NCBI GenBank assembly: GCA_035693145.1
Contig: DASSHA010000069.1
Coordinates: forward strand, 1-64,000
Source: DASSHA01 sp035693145
Lineage (GTDB): Bacteria; Chloroflexota; Limnocylindria; Limnocylindrales; CSP1-4
Direction of reading: 5' to 3'
DNA length: 64,000 bases
Each line of letters starts with the position of its first letter. Position 1 is the stretch's first letter. Both the position numbers and the translations under genes were made by a program. Under the pieces are notes generated by a model. That model worked only from the letters and a program-made list of their open reading frames with translations, was not told the origin of the DNA and made no database searches. This document shows, in pieces, positions 25,064 to 33,363 of the stretch.

Positions 25064-25620
25064 ACTCTCTTCTTTTCTCTGGCACCCGGCAGTTCACACC
25101 GTGCCCGGGTGAGCATCACGGAGACCGGTTCGACGCATCCCGACGTCGCGACGCGTGGCGGCTGCTTCGCGGGCTCAACGTCCGCGGCGCCGATCGGACC
25201 ACCGATCCGACATCGAGGATACTCCGCGCCACCGTCGCCGTCATGCCCCAGCCGAGCCACGACGCAGCACGTCGACGAGCGGGCCTGCGAGCGGCCTGCC
25301 GGAGCTGCCATACTCGGTCTCGACTCACGACACCGCAGACCAGGCTCGACAACAGAAGATCGCCGCCCCCAGGCATCTCCGTCGACCGCCCTGTCGCGCT
25401 CGGGATGGCTCGCCCGGTGCTCACCACCGGCCGATCCAAGCGCGACCCTCTCGCGCCCATCGCCGGGGGCGCGCGCGCTCGCCGCGCCCGCCCCGTCGAC
25501 CGTCACCGCGTTCGTGCCTGCTCGCGTGCCCGTTTCCGCGCTCGACGACCTGCCTTGGGCGACCGGTCCCATCGTCGCCGTGCCCCCAGCACGGTGCTCC
25601 GGAAGGGAGGAGGCACGCCA
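25064..25620. other. 557-nt divergent spacer with long leader
   Basis: No protein-like reading is convincing here. Frame-open Arg/Pro-rich translations look like GC noise. It holds the divergent promoters of the helicase and the caspase-like gene, and ends with the GGGAGGAGG ribosome site of the latter. Hexamers such as GATACT and CATACT near 25219 and 25311 could be -10 boxes. I recognise no riboswitch. Confidence 0.3.
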
Positions 25621-26490
25621 TTGCGGCTGTTCCACCAAGGTGCCCAGGAGGCGCCTGATCGAACCGGGCGACGCAACGCCGGACGCAACGCCGGACGCAA
25701 CGCCAGGCGCACCCTCGCGTTGCTCGCCTCGTCGCTGGCGCTCGTCGGGATGCTCGCCGTCCCATCGACCGCAAGCGCGGCGACACATCGCGTCGTCATC
25801 GTCGTCGGCCCCGTCGGATCGTCGACGGCGAACTACATCTACAACGCGCGGATCTACGCGCGCTACGCGCGCTCGCTGGGCGCGTCCGTGACGGAGATCT
25901 ACAGCCCGAACGCGACGTGGGCCCGCGTGAAGTCGGCGCTCCAGGGCGCGAACATGCTCATCTACCTGGGCCACGGGAACGGCTGGCCGAGCGCGTACTA
26001 CCCGTTCAACCCCTACACGAAGGACGGCCTCGGGCTCAACCGCACGTCCGGCGCCGGCAACTCGAACGTGAAGTATTACGGCGAGTACTACCTTCGGACG
26101 GGCGTGCGGATGGCGGCGAACGCCGTCGTGCTGTTCAACCGGCTGTGCTACGCGTCGGGCAACAACGAGTGGGGCGCCGGATATCCGTCCCGGACCACCG
26201 CGCGCGCCCGCGTCGGCAACTTCGGCTACGGCTTCCTGCACGCCGGTGCACGGGCGGTCTTCGCCAACGCGATCAGCTCGCTGAAGCCGATCATCCACGA
26301 CCTGTTCCGGACGAACCGGACGATGGCGCAGATCTTCCGCGCCGATCCCGCGTACGTCGGAACGTACCGCTACACGTTCCAGTCGGGCCGGACGTCGTGG
26401 GCGACGGCGATCCTCGATCCGACCGCCCGGAACCACTACTACCACTCGGTCATCGGTTCGCTCGGGATGACTGCGGCGACCTGGCGCTGA
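25621..26490 (+). CDS. Secreted caspase-like (clan CD-like) protein A
   Basis: A 289-residue exported protein beginning with TTG at 25621; GGGAGGAGG stands seven bases before it. The signal peptide ends near residue 54 after an Arg/Asn-rich n-region. The mature domain alternates strands and helices: a first strand HRVVIVVG, then SPNATWARVKSAL, MLIYLGHGNGWPS with H118, NAVVLFNRLCYASGN with C176, and RVGNFGYGFLHAGARAV. Hydrophobic strand-His-Gly and hydrophobic strand-Cys is the catalytic layout of clan CD peptidases (caspase, gingipain, CHAT). I cannot place it in a named family. A paralogue lies at 29915-31711. A strong terminator follows. Confidence 0.75.
   Translation: MRLFHQGAQEAPDRTGRRNAGRNAGRNARRTLALLASSLALVGMLAVPSTASAATHRVVIVVGPVGSSTANYIYNARIYARYARSLGASVTEIYSPNATWARVKSALQGANMLIYLGHGNGWPSAYYPFNPYTKDGLGLNRTSGAGNSNVKYYGEYYLRTGVRMAANAVVLFNRLCYASGNNEWGAGYPSRTTARARVGNFGYGFLHAGARAVFANAISSLKPIIHDLFRTNRTMAQIFRADPAYVGTYRYTFQSGRTSWATAILDPTARNHYYHSVIGSLGMTAATWR
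25670..25705 (+). repeat. Three tandem 12-bp repeats in the signal-peptide n-region
   Basis: GACGCAACGCCG occurs at 25670-25681 and 25682-25693, and once more with a final A at 25694-25705. It encodes repeated Gly/Arg-Asn-Ala units that lengthen the basic n-region of the signal peptide. Copy number could vary between strains. Confidence 0.8.
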
Positions 26491-26511
26491 TCGTTCGGGC
26501 CAGGCATCGAG

Positions 26512-26550
26512 CGGCCCCGCCTCGAACGAGGCGGGGCCGTCTTCGTTTCG
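26512..26550 (+). terminator. Rho-independent terminator after caspase-like gene A
   Basis: CGGCCCCGCCTCG (26512-26524) pairs perfectly with CGAGGCGGGGCCG (26527-26539), followed by the T-rich TCTTCGTTTCGCTT. It may act on both strands, because a small minus-strand gene ends 27 bases further right. Confidence 0.85.
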
Positions 26551-26565
26551 CTTGACGTCGCGGGT

Positions 26566-26685
26566 TCAGACGAACGCGGCGTGGGCGACGACCCCGAGCG
26601 CCGTCAGGATCAGCACGAGCACCAGCAGCACCGTCGGGAAGGCGCCGACTGTCTCGGCGCGGTAGGTGGTGACGTGGGCGGACAT
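26566..26685 (-). CDS. 39-residue single-span membrane protein
   Basis: A small gene with a good ribosome site (GAGAGGAGG seven bases before the ATG at 26685). The product is a short polar N-terminus and one hydrophobic helix at residues 15-37 (AFPTVLLVLVLILTALGVV). Size and layout fit small regulatory or complex-stabilising membrane proteins. It is flanked by the terminator of the caspase-like gene and, upstream, by the metallo-hydrolase gene on the same strand 177 nt away. No function can be assigned. Confidence 0.6.
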   Translation of the reverse strand: MSAHVTTYRAETVGAFPTVLLVLVLILTALGVVAHAAFV

Positions 26686-26861
26686 CGAGCGCCTCCTCTC
26701 AGGACCCTTCGTCTGCGGCGGGATCGTCCCGCCGTTCGATGCCCGAATCGTCGCTCGGAGGATGGTCCGCGACCGCCGACGAGCGTGCCCAACCGTCGCG
26801 TCGCTTCGTCGCCGCCGTCACTCGACGGATGACGTAGTCGCGGCCTCGTCGCCGCGCCGCC

Positions 26862-27632
26862 TCAGGGACGCCGCAGCGAGACGGAGTCGCCGGGAGCGGT
26901 CGAGGCGATCGAGGTGTCGGGGACCGCGGCGGCCGCTCGCTCGGCGAACTCGAGCGCCGGGCCGGTCAGCCGGTGCGGTCGGATGCGCCCGAGGCCGCGT
27001 GGCCAGAAGGTTCCCCAGTGGATCGGCACAGCGACGCGCGGCCGAAGCCTCCGGACCGCCTCCGCGGCGCGTTCGGGATCGAGGTGGCCGGGCCCGAGCG
27101 TGGGCCCCCAGCCCCACACCGGGACGAGGGCGACGTCGAGCTCGCCCAGGGTCTCCATTCCCGTGAACAGGTCGGTATCGCCCGCGAAGTAGAGGCGCCG
27201 GTGCGGGGATTCGACGATGAACCCGAGGGCCTGAGCGGTCGGCCCGAACGGCGGCCGGAACCCTGAATGGGCCGCCTCGGTCGCGCGGATCGTCAGCTCG
27301 CCGGCCTCGGTCGTCTCGCCGGGTGCGAGCTCGACGACGTCGTGGAACCCATATCGCTCGAGAAGCTGACGCGCCCCGCGCGGCACGACGAGTCGCGGTC
27401 GCGGCCGGAGCAGTCGCAGCGAGCCGAGGTCGAGGTGATCGCGGTGAAGATGCGAGAGCAGGACGACGTCCGTGCCCGCGTAGTCCGGCGGCCCGAGCGG
27501 CGGGCCCTGGCGGAGGAGCGGTCCGACCCGTTCGCGCAGGACGGGGTCTGTGAGCAGCCGAACCCCACTGAGGTCCAGCCGCAGCGTCGCATGGCCGAGA
27601 TACGCCAGGCGGGGCTCGTGCGTGCCGGCCAT
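26862..27632 (-). CDS. Metallo-beta-lactamase-fold hydrolase (UlaG-like)
   Basis: A 256-residue MBL-fold enzyme. The metal site HLHRDH is at residues 61-66; AHSG near 119 and FAGDTDLF near 150 supply later ligands, with a final His in VPIHWG. The arrangement matches L-ascorbate-6-phosphate lactonase UlaG and NAPE-PLD-like hydrolases. The ATG at 27632 follows GACAAT by six bases, so the mRNA may be leaderless; an in-frame extension upstream reads through a probable promoter. The gene is divergent from ChaB. Substrate unknown. Confidence 0.88.
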   Translation of the reverse strand: MAGTHEPRLAYLGHATLRLDLSGVRLLTDPVLRERVGPLLRQGPPLGPPDYAGTDVVLLSHLHRDHLDLGSLRLLRPRPRLVVPRGARQLLERYGFHDVVELAPGETTEAGELTIRATEAAHSGFRPPFGPTAQALGFIVESPHRRLYFAGDTDLFTGMETLGELDVALVPVWGWGPTLGPGHLDPERAAEAVRRLRPRVAVPIHWGTFWPRGLGRIRPHRLTGPALEFAERAAAAVPDTSIASTAPGDSVSLRRP

Positions 27633-27863
27633 CGGCCGATTGTCGCCCGAGCGCGGTCGAGGCGTCGCCCTCGGGCTGACACGGCCCTGCAACGGCCCGC
27701 GTATCCGCGACCGGTCGTCCGCCAGCGCGCCCGGCACACGCTGGCATCGTGTCCGCCCTCCGCCTCGCGCGCGATCCGCAGGAACGGCTGCGTGAAGGTC
27801 GTCCTGAAGCCATCTGCCGCGGCGGCGTGACCGGAGCGGAGAGCAGATCGGAGGACGAGAGGG

Positions 27864-28250
27864 ATGCCTGAACGAGACGACGACCTTCCGAGCACCCTGG
27901 AACGTTCGCCGAGGAAGGCGCGGGAGACCTGGAAGAAGACGCACGACAGCGCGGTCGAGACATACGGCGATGGCGAGCGGGCGCACCGGACGGCGTTCTC
28001 GGCACTGAAGCACAGCTTCGAGAAGGTCGGCGATCACTGGGAGCCCAAGGCGCACAAGGGGCCATCAGACCCGCGTGCGGCCGAGGGCGGGGCCGCCGCG
28101 CGCGCCGGGAAGGGCGAGACGTTCGGCGGGCTCGACTACAACGGGCACACCCGGGACGAGCTCGAGCAGCGGGCCCGCGCGCTCGGCGTGAAGGGTGCGT
28201 CGGGGATGCGAAAGCGTGACCTCGCCGAGGCGATCGCGCGGAAGCAGTAG
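27864..28250 (+). CDS. ChaB-family protein with C-terminal Rho-N/SAP-like segment
   Basis: A 128-residue hydrophilic protein. The N-terminal half (LPSTLERSPRKARETWKKTHDSAVETYGDGERAHRTAFSALKHSFEK) matches ChaB, the small cation-transport-regulator family. The end (GHTRDELEQRARALGVKGASGMRKRDLAEAIA) matches the Rho N-terminal or SAP-like helix-extended-loop-helix, a nucleic-acid-binding unit. GGAGG stands upstream of the ATG. It is followed after nine bases by a DoxX gene, and a second ChaB-like gene lies at 61455. Such pairs are often stress-induced; the role is not established. Confidence 0.82.
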   Translation: MPERDDDLPSTLERSPRKARETWKKTHDSAVETYGDGERAHRTAFSALKHSFEKVGDHWEPKAHKGPSDPRAAEGGAAARAGKGETFGGLDYNGHTRDELEQRARALGVKGASGMRKRDLAEAIARKQ

Positions 28251-28259
28251 GAGGCTCGA

Positions 28260-28979
28260 ATGGTTCGCGATCTCGCCGTCCTCGTCGTCCGCGCAACGGT
28301 CGGCGGGCTGCTCGCCGGACACGGCGCGCAGAAGCTGTTCGGGTGGTTCGGTGGTGGAGGGCTCGAAGGGACCGGCGGGTTCTTCGAGGGGATGGGGTTC
28401 CGTCCGGGCCGGCTCTGGGCGCAGCTCGCGGCGACGTCTGAGCTCGGCGGCGGGCTGCTCACCGCCCTCGGCCTCCTCAACCCGGTCGGTCCTCTCGCGG
28501 CGATGGGCTCGATGCTCGTCGCGACGCTTCGGGCACATGCGGGCAAGCCGATCTGGGGATCGCAGGGCGGCGCTGAGCTGCCCGTGACGAACATCGCGAT
28601 CCTCAGTGCGATCGCACTCGCTGGTCCCGGCCGGCTCTCTGTCGATCATCTCCTCGGCACCCGACTGCCGCGCTGGACGATCCTGCCGGGCGCCGCGGTC
28701 GTCGGCGGCCTCACCTGGTTCGCCGTTCGTCACAGCGAGCAGGCCCAGGCCGCAGGTGAACCCGGGGCGGCGGAGGATGTCGTGCCGCCCCAACCCGCCG
28801 AGCCGCGCCGGTTCGAAGCTGCGGGCGAGACCGCGGCCGGGATCCCGTCCGAGGGTGGCGTGTCGCCGGCGACCGACCTTCCGGGCACGGCCGGGCCGGC
28901 GCCCGAAGAGGACGTCGAGCAGCCGCTGGGCGACGATGCCATCGCCGCCGTTCGCCGCGTCGACCCCGGCGCCGGCTGA
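28260..28979 (+). CDS. DoxX-family membrane protein with acidic C-terminal tail
   Basis: A 239-residue protein. The DoxX core of four helices covers about residues 1-160; LLAGHGAQKLFGWFGG near residue 20 is the family signature. A long Pro/Glu/Ala-rich tail of about 80 residues follows and is unusual, because DoxX proteins normally end after the fourth helix. The ATG has GGAGG six bases upstream and lies nine bases from the ChaB gene. The family is linked to redox homeostasis and thiosulfate oxidation in some species. Confidence 0.85.
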   Translation: MVRDLAVLVVRATVGGLLAGHGAQKLFGWFGGGGLEGTGGFFEGMGFRPGRLWAQLAATSELGGGLLTALGLLNPVGPLAAMGSMLVATLRAHAGKPIWGSQGGAELPVTNIAILSAIALAGPGRLSVDHLLGTRLPRWTILPGAAVVGGLTWFAVRHSEQAQAAGEPGAAEDVVPPQPAEPRRFEAAGETAAGIPSEGGVSPATDLPGTAGPAPEEDVEQPLGDDAIAAVRRVDPGAG

Positions 28980-29015
28980 CCGCACGCGAGGCGGCCGCCG
29001 CGTGACGCGGGCCGC

Positions 29016-29021
29016 TACGAT
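29016..29021 (+). promoter_or_regulatory. -10 box TACGAT of a leaderless gene
   Basis: TACGAT is followed by six bases and the ATG at 29028. No ribosome site is present. Confidence 0.5.
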
Positions 29022-29027
29022 GCCGGC

Positions 29028-29603
29028 ATGCCGAGTGCGAACGACCGTCTGTACTTCAGCGGCGACCCGGAGTCAGACCGGCTCATCGCCTCGGACCCGC
29101 TGGCGCTCCTGATCGGGTTCGTCCTCGACCAGCAGGTCACCCTCCAGAAGGCCTTTTCGGGACCGCTCGAGCTTCGCCGCCGAATCGGCTTGCTCGACGC
29201 CCGCACGATCGCGGAGATGGACCCGGCTCGGCTCGAGACGGTCTTCCGCGAGCGGCCCGCCCTTCACCGGTTTCCGGCGAACATGGCTCGCCGCACCCAG
29301 GCCCTGTGTGCCGCGATCGTTCGCGATTACGACGGCGATGCCGCGCGGATCTGGGGCGACGTCGCCGACGCGGCCGAGCTCGAGCGGCGGCTCCTGGCGC
29401 TGCCCGGCATCGGAGAGATGAAGGCCAAGACGCTTCTCGCGGTCCTTGCGCGGCGGCTCGCCGTGCGGCCGTCCGGCATCGACGCTCTGCTGCCGTCGTA
29501 CCCGACCCTCGGCGATGTCGATTCGGACGCCGCGCGCGAGGAGTACCAGGCAGGCAAGCGGGCCCACAAGGCGATGCTCCGAGCATCCGACTCGAAAGGC
29601 TGA
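29028..29603 (+). CDS. HhH-GPD base-excision-repair-like protein
   Basis: A 191-residue protein of the small uncharacterised HhH-GPD group common in GC-rich bacteria. FVLDQQVTLQKAF opens the all-helical domain, and LLALPGIGEMKAKTLLAVLA near residue 130 is the helix-hairpin-helix DNA-binding motif. The catalytic Lys of bifunctional glycosylases is not seen; the Asp in PSGIDALL is the candidate acid. It probably binds damaged DNA. The ATG follows TACGAT by six bases, so the transcript is likely leaderless. Confidence 0.85.
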   Translation: MPSANDRLYFSGDPESDRLIASDPLALLIGFVLDQQVTLQKAFSGPLELRRRIGLLDARTIAEMDPARLETVFRERPALHRFPANMARRTQALCAAIVRDYDGDAARIWGDVADAAELERRLLALPGIGEMKAKTLLAVLARRLAVRPSGIDALLPSYPTLGDVDSDAAREEYQAGKRAHKAMLRASDSKG

Positions 29604-29914
29604 CGCCGTCGCGCCGACGGGCGGACATAGCTCCCGCCGCCCGGAATAGCTCCCGCCGCCGTTGCTCCCGCCCTTGCCCCGCGGCCGTTGCTCCGCAGGC
29701 CATGGATTCGGGGCTGCGGCGCCGCTTCGTTGCCCAGCAGGGTCGGAGGCGACGCGATCCGGCGCCATTCGGCGCGCGTTCGGTGCCTGGCAGGGTCCGA
29801 CTCGGCACGGAAGCGCGCCAAACAGTGCCTGGTGGGCAACGTGGCGTTGGCGCGTGCCGAGCAGCGAGCCGCGGCGGACGGTCCATCCCGGCCCATCCCC
29901 GGGGTCGGGCGAAG
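29604..29914 (+). other. 311-nt convergent spacer with short direct repeats
   Basis: ATAGCTCCCGCCGCC occurs at 29627-29641 and 29646-29660, and a third partial copy (GTTGCTCCCGCCC) follows at once. Further right, GTGCCTGG occurs twice. I see no gene. The spacer lies between two gene ends. Confidence 0.4.
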
Positions 29915-31711
29915 CTACCGGCTCGGCCTCGGCGGCGTCGCCGAGTCGTCGTGCGGACCAGTCGACACGGTCACCCGGACGAACGTCGGTGTCGAGCCGG
30001 CTGCGACGAGCGAGGCCGACTCCGGGGTCGCGACATCGAGCACGAGCAGCCACGCGCCGGGGGCCTTCGGCGCGACGAGGCTGATGGCGCCCTCGATCCG
30101 ACCGCCCGGCCGGACCGTCCGGCGCACCTCGATGGAACCGTCGACGCCCGATCCCGTCGAGCCGGCGAGTGGCAGCCAGTGCGCGCTCACCTCGATCGTC
30201 CCGACGCTTTCGAGTGGCAGCCCGGGCCGCGGGGAGACCGACTGTGGCGGCGCCCACGGGGCGCTCCCGTTGTTCGCGACGACGAACGGAAGCGCGAACG
30301 TCTCTTGGGTCGAGACGGTCATCGCGCCCGGCACCGCGAACGTCGCCGAGTGCGGCCCGACGACGCGCACGAGGAGTCGCGGAACCAGGGCCTGCGTCGG
30401 CGCATCCGCGGCCACGCCGTCCGGACCGTGGACGGCGAGGGTCAGTCGGTAGAGGCCGGGGGTCGGTGGCAGGGGCGCGTCGATCCGCCAGCCGCCCTTG
30501 ACGAGCTTCGCGGCCACGGGCGCGACGACGTCGCCCTCGGTCTCGGGAACGACGAGCGCCAGCGGATCCTGCACCGGCGCGGCCTCGGGCGAGGGTGACG
30601 GGCTCGCGTCCGGTCCCCCCGTCGCCGGCACGAGCGGCGACGATCCGGTCGCGGCGGACGCGCCCAGCGGAACGTCGAGCGGATCCCAGCGTGCCGAGAG
30701 CTCGAGACCGTCCACGAGCGAGCGCGGCGCGCTCTCCGGCAACGCGATCGGCAGCGTCAGCGCGCGCGTCTCGCCGGCCACCGGGATTCCGTCGATTGCC
30801 GGGGCGCCGACGGTCGCCCCGACCGACGCGAGCGTCGGCGGCGGAGGTTCGGTCCCAGGGCCGCCCGCGCCGGCGTCGGCGCCGATCGTCGTGCCACGGC
30901 CGGATTCGACCACGGTCGACGTGCTGACCTGTCCGCGAATGACGAGCGACCGGCTGAAGCCGGACGCGGCATTGACCGGGTCGAGCATGTCGACAAAGCC
31001 CGGCCGCCGGTCGCTCGCGAAGGTCCTGACGTGGCCGTGGAACGTCGGCGACTCGTGCCACAGGTCGGCGACGGTCCCGTGCCCCGCGAGGATCGAGTCG
31101 ACGTACCAGCCCGGGTCAAGGTAGGCCTCCGCGACGACGGCGCTCGCGCCCGCCGAGATCCAGCCCGCGCCGAAGTTGTCGACTCGCTGGCGGGCGACGT
31201 CCAGTGTCCCTTCGGGCAGCCCCGGCTCGGAGTTTCCGCTCGCGTAGCAGAGGTGCGACAGGACGACGACGGCGTTCGGCGCGAGCTTCACCTCGCGCTC
31301 GAGGTATGCCTCGCCGAAGTACTGGTGCGCGACGTCGTCGACCTCAGCCACCGGGTTGAGGCCGAGGCCGTTCTGCGTCGGTGGATAGAGCGTCGATCGG
31401 TAGCGTGACGGCCAGCCGTTGCCATGGCCGAGATAGACGACGACCGAGGCATCGTCGAGGGCCGCCTTCACCCGCGGCCACGTCGCGTTCGGAGACACGA
31501 CCTCGACGACGTCCGGGGTGTAGCGCCGTGCCGCTCGCGCGGCATCGTCGGCCGCGGCGCGATAGTGGTCCGTCGCGTCGCCCGCCGGCCCGACGATGAT
31601 CGCGACCTTGGGGATCGCCGCCGCGGCGCGCGCCTCACCCGCCAGGACCGAGACCTGGCCGACGACCAGGAGCGCGATGACCAGACCGACGAGCGATCGC
31701 AGATGACGCAC
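29915..31711 (-). CDS. Secreted caspase-like (clan CD-like) protein B with C-terminal beta domains
   Basis: A 598-residue exported protein, taken from the GTG at 31711 with GGGAG upstream; an in-frame TTG seven codons earlier lacks this site. The signal peptide ends near residue 31. Residues 33-230 parallel protein A block for block: VAIIVG, SPNATWPRVKAAL, VVVYLGHGNGWPS with H96, NGLGLNP, AVVVLSHLCYASGN with C155, and RVDNFGAGWISAGASAV. The remaining roughly 350 residues are beta-rich, Pro/Ala-rich modules resembling CARDB or Ig-like domains, suggesting surface display. A peptidase or an inactive scaffold are both possible. Confidence 0.75.
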   Translation of the reverse strand: MRHLRSLVGLVIALLVVGQVSVLAGEARAAAAIPKVAIIVGPAGDATDHYRAAADDAARAARRYTPDVVEVVSPNATWPRVKAALDDASVVVYLGHGNGWPSRYRSTLYPPTQNGLGLNPVAEVDDVAHQYFGEAYLEREVKLAPNAVVVLSHLCYASGNSEPGLPEGTLDVARQRVDNFGAGWISAGASAVVAEAYLDPGWYVDSILAGHGTVADLWHESPTFHGHVRTFASDRRPGFVDMLDPVNAASGFSRSLVIRGQVSTSTVVESGRGTTIGADAGAGGPGTEPPPPTLASVGATVGAPAIDGIPVAGETRALTLPIALPESAPRSLVDGLELSARWDPLDVPLGASAATGSSPLVPATGGPDASPSPSPEAAPVQDPLALVVPETEGDVVAPVAAKLVKGGWRIDAPLPPTPGLYRLTLAVHGPDGVAADAPTQALVPRLLVRVVGPHSATFAVPGAMTVSTQETFALPFVVANNGSAPWAPPQSVSPRPGLPLESVGTIEVSAHWLPLAGSTGSGVDGSIEVRRTVRPGGRIEGAISLVAPKAPGAWLLVLDVATPESASLVAAGSTPTFVRVTVSTGPHDDSATPPRPSR

Positions 31712-31827
31712 GACGGAGTCTCCCGGACACAAGGGTTCCGCGGCGGGGGCACAACGTACTCCAGTTCGATTTCCTGCGCATCACCTGTCGCCAAACCGCC
31801 GGTGCGGCCATGCCTCGCGACCCGGCG

Positions 31828-31833
31828 TAGCAT
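31828..31833 (+). promoter_or_regulatory. -10 box TAGCAT of a leaderless gene
   Basis: TAGCAT is followed by seven bases and the ATG at 31841. Confidence 0.55.
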
Positions 31834-31840
31834 CGATGCG

Positions 31841-33043
31841 ATGACCCGGATCCTGCTCTACACGGGCAAGGGTGGCGTCGGCAAGACGAGCGTCGCCGCC
31901 GCGACGGCGCTCCTGACCGCCGAGCGCGGCCTGCGGACGATCGTCCTCTCGACCGACATCGCACACAGCCTCGCCGACGCGTACGAGATCCCGCTCGGGC
32001 CCGAGCCCCGCGAGATCGTGCCCAACCTGTGGGGCCAGGAGCCAGACGTCTACTACAACATCGCGCGCTACTGGCGGACGATCCAGACGTACGTCACGGA
32101 GCTGTTCAGCTGGCGCGGGCTCGATGAGGTCATGGCGGAGGAGATGACGGTCCTCCCCGGCATGGACGAGCTCGGCAACCTGCTCTGGATCGCCGACCAC
32201 GTCGAGAGCGGCCGGTACGACGTCATCGTCGTCGACGCGGCGCCCACGGGCGAAACCCTCCGGCTCCTGTCGCTGCCCGAGGCGAGTCGGTGGTGGGTGG
32301 AGCGGATCGCGCCGATCGGAAAGCGCGTGTCCCGGCTCGGCGGGCCGCTGCTCCAGCGCGTCGTCGGGCTTCCGATGCCGCAGGAGGAGGTCTTCCACGC
32401 CGCCGAGCGTCTGCTTCGGCGGCTCGACTCGGTTCACCGCCTGCTTGCCGATCCGGAGCTGGCGTCGGTCCGGATCGTCCTCGCGCTCGAGTCGCTCTCG
32501 ATCGCCGAGGCCCACCGCTCGTTCACCTATTTTCACCTCTTCGGCTACCCGACCGACCTCGTCGTGGCGAACCGGGTGTTCCCGGCCGACGTCGGTGGGT
32601 ACTTCGAACGGCTGCGCGAGACTCAGCAGGCGCACCTGCCGCGGGTCGAGCAGGAGTTCGGCCCGGTGCCCGTTCGGACCGTCCCGTTCTTCGATCGCGA
32701 GATGGTCGGGATCGATCGGCTTCGGGAGGTCGGCGAGGCGCTGTTTGGCGACGACGATCCGGCGGCCGTGCACTACCGCGGCCGGCCGTACCAGATCGTC
32801 CGCCACGGCGACGGCTGGATGCTGCGGGTCGAGCTGCCGTTCGTGTCGCGTGAGCAGGTCGACCTCTCGCGCCACGGCGACGAGCTCGTCCTGCAGGCCG
32901 GCGGCTGGCGCCGAACGCTCGTCCTGCCGCGCGCGCTCGTCGAGGCTCGAACCCGGGGCGCGCGGATGGACGGCGGTACGCTGAGCATCGAATTCGAGCC
33001 GCGGATGCCGGCCCCAGGCGGCGGAGGAGGTACTCGACGATGA
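31841..33043 (+). CDS. ArsA-type ATPase with C-terminal HSP20-like domain
   Basis: A 400-residue SIMIBI ATPase. The P-loop is GKGGVGKTS at residues 9-17, followed by STDIAHSLAD (switch I) and VIVVDAAPTGETLRLLSLP (switch II). Residues 320-400 are the HSP20-like beta domain that follows ArsA in many actinobacteria and Chloroflexota (YQIVRHGDGWMLRVELPF... LSIEFEP). The Cys residues that bind arsenite are absent, so this is probably a GET3-like targeting or chaperone ATPase and not an arsenite pump subunit. The start follows TAGCAT by seven bases. The next gene overlaps its stop. Confidence 0.9.
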   Translation: MTRILLYTGKGGVGKTSVAAATALLTAERGLRTIVLSTDIAHSLADAYEIPLGPEPREIVPNLWGQEPDVYYNIARYWRTIQTYVTELFSWRGLDEVMAEEMTVLPGMDELGNLLWIADHVESGRYDVIVVDAAPTGETLRLLSLPEASRWWVERIAPIGKRVSRLGGPLLQRVVGLPMPQEEVFHAAERLLRRLDSVHRLLADPELASVRIVLALESLSIAEAHRSFTYFHLFGYPTDLVVANRVFPADVGGYFERLRETQQAHLPRVEQEFGPVPVRTVPFFDREMVGIDRLREVGEALFGDDDPAAVHYRGRPYQIVRHGDGWMLRVELPFVSREQVDLSRHGDELVLQAGGWRRTLVLPRALVEARTRGARMDGGTLSIEFEPRMPAPGGGGGTRR

Positions 33044-33363
33044 ACCCGAGCACGAGGCGAGGACGTGCGACGACGCCACCGAGCGCCGGGCTCGAGGAGC
33101 CCGGTTCCCACGCCGGATCGACGGAGCGGATCGCCGAGCTCGAGGACCGCCTCGCGCGTCTCGAGCGGCGCGTGACGCTGCGCGACCGGAGTCGCACGAT
33201 GATGGCGAAGGTGATGCCGCCCGAGGCGAGCGAGCACTTCCGACAGGCAGGCCGGCATCAGCTGCTCGGGCTCCGCTCGATCATCGACTTCTGGATCGAC
33301 CGGGTGGACCGCGCGGCGCCGGCCGGGGGAGCGAACGCGGCCGAACGGATCGACATCGAATAG
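33040..33363 (+). CDS. Small protein with coiled coil, coupled to the ArsA-type ATPase
   Basis: A 107-residue protein not recognised as a family. A disordered N-terminal 25 residues precede a coiled coil (ERIAELEDRLARLERRVTLRDRSRTMMAKVM). A second amphipathic helix (ASEHFRQAGRHQLLGLRSIIDFWIDRV) could bind a membrane surface or a partner. GGAGGAGG stands eight bases upstream and the ATG overlaps the ATPase stop (ATGA), so translation is coupled. It may be a client or adapter of the ATPase. Confidence 0.7.
   Translation: MNPSTRRGRATTPPSAGLEEPGSHAGSTERIAELEDRLARLERRVTLRDRSRTMMAKVMPPEASEHFRQAGRHQLLGLRSIIDFWIDRVDRAAPAGGANAAERIDIE

Noticed and set aside
31841..33043. Arsenite efflux ATPase
   Set aside because: Metal-binding Cys residues and arsB/arsR neighbours are missing.
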